DNA of 64,000 bases, taken from the NCBI GenBank assembly GCA_001970955.1, contig MPUH01000060.1, positions 1-64,000 on the forward strand, given 5' to 3'. The notes beneath the pieces are model-generated. The model was not told the origin of the DNA. It saw only the letters and a program-made list of their open reading frames with translations, and searched no databases. Positions 58,823 to 64,000 of the stretch are shown here, piece by piece (within the stretch, counting starts at the first letter, position 1; the number at the start of each line of letters is the position of its first letter). This DNA is from Stentor coeruleus. Lineage: Eukaryota; Ciliophora; Heterotrichea; Heterotrichida; Stentoridae. A program made the translations under genes and the position numbers.

Positions 58823-60148
58823 ATGAATACCTACCATAGTAGTTTTACAGCCAATTCAAAAAATTCCCATTCTCCAATCCCTTTACAAAAAAAAGTTTTA
58901 TCCTACATCCGTCTAGAAATCCCATCAAACTTCTGTGCTAAAACTAACCCAATCCACACAACCCCAGCTTCGCCATTAATGAAATCTACTAGGCCATTAA
59001 CAGCACGTAAAACCCCAAACGAGTCATCATTAACAAGAACTTCCCAAACAAATTCTTTATCCAAACTCCAAAAACCTAAAAAAGTGTATATCGGCAAAAA
59101 AACTGATGACACTTTTGTTAAAGATTTAGTCACAAAACTCAAATTTCATTCACAAAATCTACCTTTAGCTCATTCTCCTGTACTTCCAAATGATAAATCT
59201 TTACCTATACTAAAAATTACTCAAGGGAACTTAAAAGAATGCTTGAAAACTGGGAGGATGAGACTTGAAAAACCAAAATCCCCAATATTAAATGAAAGTT
59301 CTAGAGGTAAACAGACAGAAAGGTTGAAGCCTTGTATAATCATTCGAGAAGGAGAAAGTTATGGAGTTGATGAAGAAAAGGTAGGTAAAAAAGAAGTTGT
59401 AATAAAAAAGCAAGTCTTAGAGTTTAAAGGAAGGAAGGAAATTATGAAGATTGCTGAGCCAAAAGTGGAGGTCAAAATGAAGAACAAAAAACCACAGGTG
59501 GGTTTTAGAGATTACCAAAGCTCTTTGGAGGAGAATAAAAAGAATAAGATGTATAGGAGTAGTCCTTACGTAGGAATATATAAAATGTCATTTTTTAGCT
59601 ATCCTGAAGCTTGTAGTGTTCATATGAAAACTTACTTTCCGTTAGTTTTCTTGATCCCATATGTCTTAAGGTCGCTATACGGACTTGTAACTAAGACCAA
59701 AATAGAAAGACAGTGTAAAAGGTGCTACGTCCAGCTCAAATTATTATCTGCCTCATCTTTTGTATATGAGTCATGGCCTTCATATTTCACATATCTACTG
59801 TTCCTATTAAACTTTAGCATGGTGATCTTAAGCTCAGCTTCAGCAACTAATACAAAAGTTCCAAATATCCTTGAATGCTTAATCACAATGAGTTTTTTTG
59901 TTCTTTTAATTACCCCAGTAGTATATTGGGCAGGTATAGGTTTTGTATGGGCTTTAGTTAGTTTAAAAAGCTTCACTCAACCAAAGTTTTCAAGTGTAGT
60001 TCTTGGGCTTTTGCAAATTACCTCAGGTGTTTTAGCTTGTAGTGCAGGGACTGATTGCAGAATTCATGAGTTTTATGTCTTAAGCTGTATAACTTTGAGT
60101 TTTATAGCCGCAAATGCAGAGATGAATAAGACTACAATGAAGGATTAG
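58823..60148 (+). CDS. Multi-pass membrane protein with disordered N-terminus, 441 aa
   Basis: One open frame with two unlike halves. Residues 1-255 are basic, Ser/Pro-rich and disordered. From 256 (MSFFSYPEACSVHMKTYF) the chain has about five hydrophobic helices, suggesting a multi-pass membrane protein without a family I can name. A Met at 59587 begins the membrane half right after a TATAAA-like stretch, so two genes read as one, or a real fusion, are both possible. A possible 15-nt intron (GTAGTCCTTACGTAG, 59561-59575) lies at the seam and would keep the frame. The next gene follows 37 nt after its stop. Confidence 0.65.
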   Translation: MNTYHSSFTANSKNSHSPIPLQKKVLSYIRLEIPSNFCAKTNPIHTTPASPLMKSTRPLTARKTPNESSLTRTSQTNSLSKLQKPKKVYIGKKTDDTFVKDLVTKLKFHSQNLPLAHSPVLPNDKSLPILKITQGNLKECLKTGRMRLEKPKSPILNESSRGKQTERLKPCIIIREGESYGVDEEKVGKKEVVIKKQVLEFKGRKEIMKIAEPKVEVKMKNKKPQVGFRDYQSSLEENKKNKMYRSSPYVGIYKMSFFSYPEACSVHMKTYFPLVFLIPYVLRSLYGLVTKTKIERQCKRCYVQLKLLSASSFVYESWPSYFTYLLFLLNFSMVILSSASATNTKVPNILECLITMSFFVLLITPVVYWAGIGFVWALVSLKSFTQPKFSSVVLGLLQITSGVLACSAGTDCRIHEFYVLSCITLSFIAANAEMNKTTMKD

Positions 60149-60185
60149 AATTTTAAGTTTAGTTATGATAGTCTGAGAATAATAA

Positions 60186-63100
60186 ATGTCGGATAATATA
60201 CAGGTGGCTATAAGAGTTAGACCTTTAAATGCTAGGGAAAATTCTGATTCACAGGGTAAGAAGTGCATACAGGTTAATAATAAGAGTAATAGTGTGGCGA
60301 TTACGGTGAATTCGTCGACTAGGTACTTTAAGTATGATTATGTGGGAGATGAGGATGTATCACAGGAAGAACTGTTTGAAAGCATTGGAAAACCTATTGC
60401 TTCATCTTGCCTTTGTGGGTATAACGGGTCAATCTTTGCATATGGTCAAACTGGATCAGGAAAAACATATACAATAATGGGAGCATTCTCAGATGCAACG
60501 CTTAATTTTCAGTATCGAGGGATTTTACCTCGTTGCTTAGAATATATATTTGCTGCAATTAAAAGAGAAATCAAAAAGAATTCTGTCATACAATATTTAG
60601 TCAAATGTTCGTTTTTAGAAATATATAATGAACAAATAAATGATCTTTTAAGTCCTGAACAGAGGAATTTACAGATACGTGAAGATATTAAGAAAGGAGC
60701 TTATGTTGAAAATCTTCAAGAAGAAACAGTTTCTACATTTGATGACACATTTGAAGTTATGGAAAAAGGTGTAAAAAACCGTCACATTGGCAGTACTAGT
60801 ATGAATAAAGAGAGTTCTCGTTCCCATTCAGTCTTTACCTTGCAAATCGAAAGCAAAGAAAAACGTGAGGATGTTTGGAATTTTAAAAACTCATTTTTCC
60901 ATCTTATCGACCTAGCCGGTTCTGAGCGCCAAAAACTCACTGAAGCCTTTGGTGACCGTCTAAAAGAAGCAGGTATGATAAACAAATCCTTATCCAGTTT
61001 AGGAAATGTCATAAATTCCTTAGTAGAAATCTCAGAAGGTAAATCCCGTCATGTGCCATACCGAGATTCAAAACTTACATTTTTATTAAAAGATTCATTA
61101 GGTGGGAATTCAAAAACCTGTATAATCGCAAACATATCTCCTTCTTGTATAAGTTATGGAGAAACCTTATCAACTTTACGTTTTGCTGAAAGGGCGAAAC
61201 TAGTAACAAACAAAGCTGTTATAAATGAAGATACAATGGGCACAGTTTTAGAACTTAAAGAAGAGGTCAAAAGATTAAAAAATTTACTTAAACAACAACA
61301 AGAAAATCCAGTACAAGGGTTTAATGCGGAATATAGTGAAAGAGTTAAAGCTATTGAAGGACTTTTAGAACAGAATGTTAGGATTAGACTTCAAAGTGAA
61401 AATGTTCTTCAGCAAGAAATAGATGAAAGAGATGCACATATAAACAACCTAATGAGCGCATTGGAAAAATGTGAGAAAAAAATCAATGGGGATAGGAAGA
61501 CTATGAAAACTAAAGATGAACAGATAAAAAAAATGCAAAAAAACGAAGGGATTAATGAAAATAGAGTTGTTTTGGATTTGAGAGAAGAAGTTGAATGTTT
61601 AAGAAGAGAAAATGAGAATCATCCTGGTGCAGCAAGGTTAGCAGCAGAAAATGAAAGGCTGAGATATAAAATGCAGGTATTAGAAAATGAGCTTAAGGAA
61701 AACGTGAACTCTTTAACTTTAAGATTGAAAGAAAGTCAGGATTTCACTGAAAAACTACAGATCGCTCTACGTAAAAGTGTATCTGAAAGGGAACAACTGC
61801 ATATTTTACTAGAAGAATACTCGAAAAAAACTAAAGCTGATATTCCAACTGGCCAGCTAGAGCTGGCCACAGCTAAAAAACAAATAAGTGATTTGAAAAA
61901 AGCTTTAGATCAAGAAAGGACTAAAGTTATGGTATTAGAAGAACAACTAAATTCTCTTGGACAGTCACAAATGATAGAAGAATCCATGTCATCATCAACA
62001 GATTTCGCTTTTCCTAGAACAGATACCGACACTTCTCAATGGTTAAGTAAAAAAACCTTAAACTCCTCAGCAATAGGTTCAGTAATCAGTTCAGAAAAAC
62101 CATTATCAGATTTCCAAAAATATTTAGAAGATAACGATGATATAACTCAAAAAATTATCAGTCTCGAACAAGAAATTGTATCATTAAAACAAGAAAACAA
62201 AGGGTTAAAAAGATATGAACTCGAGAATTTCAGATTTGAAGAAGAGATCGAAAAGCTCAAAGACGAAATCATGAGAAAAGACAATAGAGTCGAAGAGCTT
62301 CAAAATGAAGTTGAAACCATAATCGCAGAAAATGAGTTTTTGTCAACACAGTTTATCGAATTCGGCCAGCAGTTAGGGCAAAAAGATAGAAAAATCTCTG
62401 AACTTACAGAAAAACTATCTTTTCGAGTGAATAAAAACCAGATTGAAGAGAATATCAAGATGAAAACTGAACTTGAAGACTTAAGAAACAATAGCTTTAA
62501 AGTTAAAAAACAATTAGAAGAAGTTAATGAAGAGTTTGAACTTTCAGTAAATTCTAGAGAAGATATGATAAAAGAACTTAAAAGGTTACAATATGAAGAA
62601 AGGATTTTACATGATGAATGTATTGAGATGAAAAGTAAACTTTTATTAGTTGAAAAAGAAAATGAGGAATTAAAAGGTAATGTTGATGAACTAAGTAGTG
62701 ATTTGATAAGTGTTTCAGGGACAAACAATTTGAACCAGAAAATCAAACTTCATGCGAAAATGAAGGAGGAAAACAATAAACTCAAAGACCAGAACTATTT
62801 ATTACGTAAAGAAATCAGGTCGAAAAATGAAAAAATCGAGTTTATAATGAAGAAACTTGATGTTGCTTTGAAAGGAAATAGTTATTTAAAAGAGTCTATT
62901 GAATCTGATATATTACAGAAGGAAAAAATGGAAGTTTTAGAAAAACAGGTAAAAGACTCAAATCAGTACATAGACGAACTTACCAGTTGGCTCGCATCTT
63001 TACCTTTTATAGAAGATATCAAAGGCTTAACGATATCTGAAAAAATATTCAGCGCATTTGATTATATATCCCAAGATATACAGACTAAACAGGAAAAAAT

Positions 63101-63215
63101 TGAAAATCTTGATGATGAGCTTATAAGAAAAGCTGGGAACCTAAAAGTTCTTGAAAGTGAAGTCTTGCTTCTAAAGCAAAAAATAGGTAAAAATCGTAAT
63201 TGCCATGATCTTTAG
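60186..63215 (+). CDS. Kinesin, KIF15/kinesin-12-like, 1009 aa
   Basis: Plus-end-type microtubule motor with an N-terminal motor domain (1-355) and a long coiled-coil stalk. The nucleotide site is complete: P-loop GQTGSGKT (87-94), switch I NKESSRSHS, switch II DLAGSERQK. The neck region NKAVINEDTMGTVLELKEE and the motor phrase SSLGNVINSLV match kinesin-12/KIF15, which act in spindle and microtubule-bundle organisation. The coiled coil runs from about 365 almost to the end, with a break near 600-650 rich in Ser/Thr. No cargo domain is recognised at the C-terminus. The ankyrin-type gene starts 19 nt after the stop. Confidence 0.94.
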   Translation: MSDNIQVAIRVRPLNARENSDSQGKKCIQVNNKSNSVAITVNSSTRYFKYDYVGDEDVSQEELFESIGKPIASSCLCGYNGSIFAYGQTGSGKTYTIMGAFSDATLNFQYRGILPRCLEYIFAAIKREIKKNSVIQYLVKCSFLEIYNEQINDLLSPEQRNLQIREDIKKGAYVENLQEETVSTFDDTFEVMEKGVKNRHIGSTSMNKESSRSHSVFTLQIESKEKREDVWNFKNSFFHLIDLAGSERQKLTEAFGDRLKEAGMINKSLSSLGNVINSLVEISEGKSRHVPYRDSKLTFLLKDSLGGNSKTCIIANISPSCISYGETLSTLRFAERAKLVTNKAVINEDTMGTVLELKEEVKRLKNLLKQQQENPVQGFNAEYSERVKAIEGLLEQNVRIRLQSENVLQQEIDERDAHINNLMSALEKCEKKINGDRKTMKTKDEQIKKMQKNEGINENRVVLDLREEVECLRRENENHPGAARLAAENERLRYKMQVLENELKENVNSLTLRLKESQDFTEKLQIALRKSVSEREQLHILLEEYSKKTKADIPTGQLELATAKKQISDLKKALDQERTKVMVLEEQLNSLGQSQMIEESMSSSTDFAFPRTDTDTSQWLSKKTLNSSAIGSVISSEKPLSDFQKYLEDNDDITQKIISLEQEIVSLKQENKGLKRYELENFRFEEEIEKLKDEIMRKDNRVEELQNEVETIIAENEFLSTQFIEFGQQLGQKDRKISELTEKLSFRVNKNQIEENIKMKTELEDLRNNSFKVKKQLEEVNEEFELSVNSREDMIKELKRLQYEERILHDECIEMKSKLLLVEKENEELKGNVDELSSDLISVSGTNNLNQKIKLHAKMKEENNKLKDQNYLLRKEIRSKNEKIEFIMKKLDVALKGNSYLKESIESDILQKEKMEVLEKQVKDSNQYIDELTSWLASLPFIEDIKGLTISEKIFSAFDYISQDIQTKQEKIENLDDELIRKAGNLKVLESEVLLLKQKIGKNRNCHDL

Positions 63216-63234
63216 TTTAAAAATAATAATAAAT

Positions 63235-63744
63235 ATGAACTTGACCACACAGACCTTAACCGAGCTCAAAGACCAGATGTTTTTTGCTACTGAAACTGGA
63301 GATTTAGATACTTTAAAGAGAATTTTGGATTTGTTTCCTGAACTGACAAAAGAATTAGTTCATGATATGAATGTTTTTAAGTTCGCTGCAAGACATGGGC
63401 ATAGGCATATTCTAAAAGCATTATTTCGTGATGTTGGGAATAAAGATGTACTTATAGATCTTATAAAAGCTGCAAGTGTTGATGGGCATTTAGAGACTAT
63501 AGCTTATATTGTCCATTTATTGAGTAAGTATCATAGTTTTAATATTGAAGACCTTAAAGATCCGATGTATATAGAACTTAAGAATATTGTCCCTGAGTCA
63601 TGTAAAAATGCTATTTATTTTCCTTATGCTTGGAGTAAGGTTAAAGGGATGCTCTTTGTGTATAAACAAGGGAAACTCCCCGAAGTCCCTATAAAAAAAC
63701 TTGCAAAGTATTTGATCCCATCTTTTAGTAGTGTAGCTCGTTAG
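63235..63744 (+). CDS. Small ankyrin-repeat-type protein, 169 aa
   Basis: The start at 63235 is preferred because an earlier in-frame ATG (63205) lies inside the kinesin stop region. The N-terminal 110 residues show about three ankyrin-like units (FFATETGDLDTLKRILDLFP, FKFAARHGHRHILKALF, KAASVDGHLETIAYIVHLL). The C-terminal 50 residues are basic and aromatic with no motif. Ankyrin units mediate protein binding; the partner is unknown. It is tightly packed behind the kinesin gene on the same strand. Confidence 0.8.
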   Translation: MNLTTQTLTELKDQMFFATETGDLDTLKRILDLFPELTKELVHDMNVFKFAARHGHRHILKALFRDVGNKDVLIDLIKAASVDGHLETIAYIVHLLSKYHSFNIEDLKDPMYIELKNIVPESCKNAIYFPYAWSKVKGMLFVYKQGKLPEVPIKKLAKYLIPSFSSVAR

Positions 63745-64000
63745 GTTTAATTTAGGTTTTTTTATGCTTTTGGAATTTTATGTCCAAGTTGAGGGTTTTT
63801 ATTGGAAAAATATGCTTTGTGGCTTTATGTATGGGCTTTAGTGATGGGCTTACTGATTTGTATTTTGTAAGTGTTATAGAGGAATTGCATTGAAAATAAT
63901 AAAATATTAATTAGGTTTTGTGTATGAAAAAAATAATTTTATTATAAAATAGTAGAAAATATAGGATTTTTAAATGTATATTATAGATAAATGTTTTTTT

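Overview
This 64 kb window looks like a macronuclear chromosome region of a heterotrich ciliate with a standard or nearly standard genetic code, most likely Stentor or a close relative. Four things point there. The DNA is strongly AT-rich. The genes are long, packed closely and almost free of visible introns. The few introns that can be recognised are 15-16 nt long with GT...AG ends (five located, in three genes). The first ten bases match the heterotrich telomere unit CCCTAACA. About 26 protein genes are supported. Nearly all stop at TAA or TAG; only two end at TGA, and no long gene contains an in-frame TGA. A Blepharisma-like code with UGA as Trp is therefore unlikely.

Left part (1-9.3 kb): a telomere-like end, decayed coiled-coil genes, two ciliate-type hypothetical proteins, and a small graveyard of mobile elements (a Merlin-family DNA transposon remnant and the 3' end of a LINE). 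These are followed by a possible ELMO-like protein and a peroxisomal-type acyl-CoA oxidase. Middle-left (10.5-24 kb): a USP32-like deubiquitinase, a one-pass membrane protein, an unusual histone H3 variant with Met in place of Lys9, a CCT-motif protein, a spliced secreted/transmembrane RING-H2 protein, a DsbA-like secreted protein and a FolD-type folate enzyme. Middle (24-38 kb): two cytoskeleton-type proteins (EF-hand/Ser-rich and a CSPP1-like coiled coil), then three signalling proteins in a row whose catalytic residues are altered (PP2C, DHHC and PKG families), then an importin-alpha-like ARM protein. Right (38-64 kb): a giant BEACH/WD40 protein, two tRNA-like Pol III-type units, a WD40-ion channel fusion gene recovered by recognising a 15-nt intron, a spliced MORN-repeat protein, a coiled-coil/EF-hand-like protein, an acid lipase, a membrane protein, a KIF15/kinesin-12-like motor and an ankyrin-type protein.

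Many genes fit ciliary, cortical and membrane signalling biology: kinesin, MORN, BEACH, channel, EF-hand proteins, and three proteins with MG...C N-termini typical of acylated proteins. No operon logic is expected, although some same-strand neighbours are only 14-41 nt apart. Single-N assembly joins flanked by duplicated sequence occur at 921, 2800 and 55218; the last corrupts a C-terminus. The strongest items for follow-up are the H3 K9M variant, the cluster of three pseudoenzymes, the WD40-channel fusion, the paired tRNA-like units, and alternating G-rich/C-rich synonymous blocks inside long genes.
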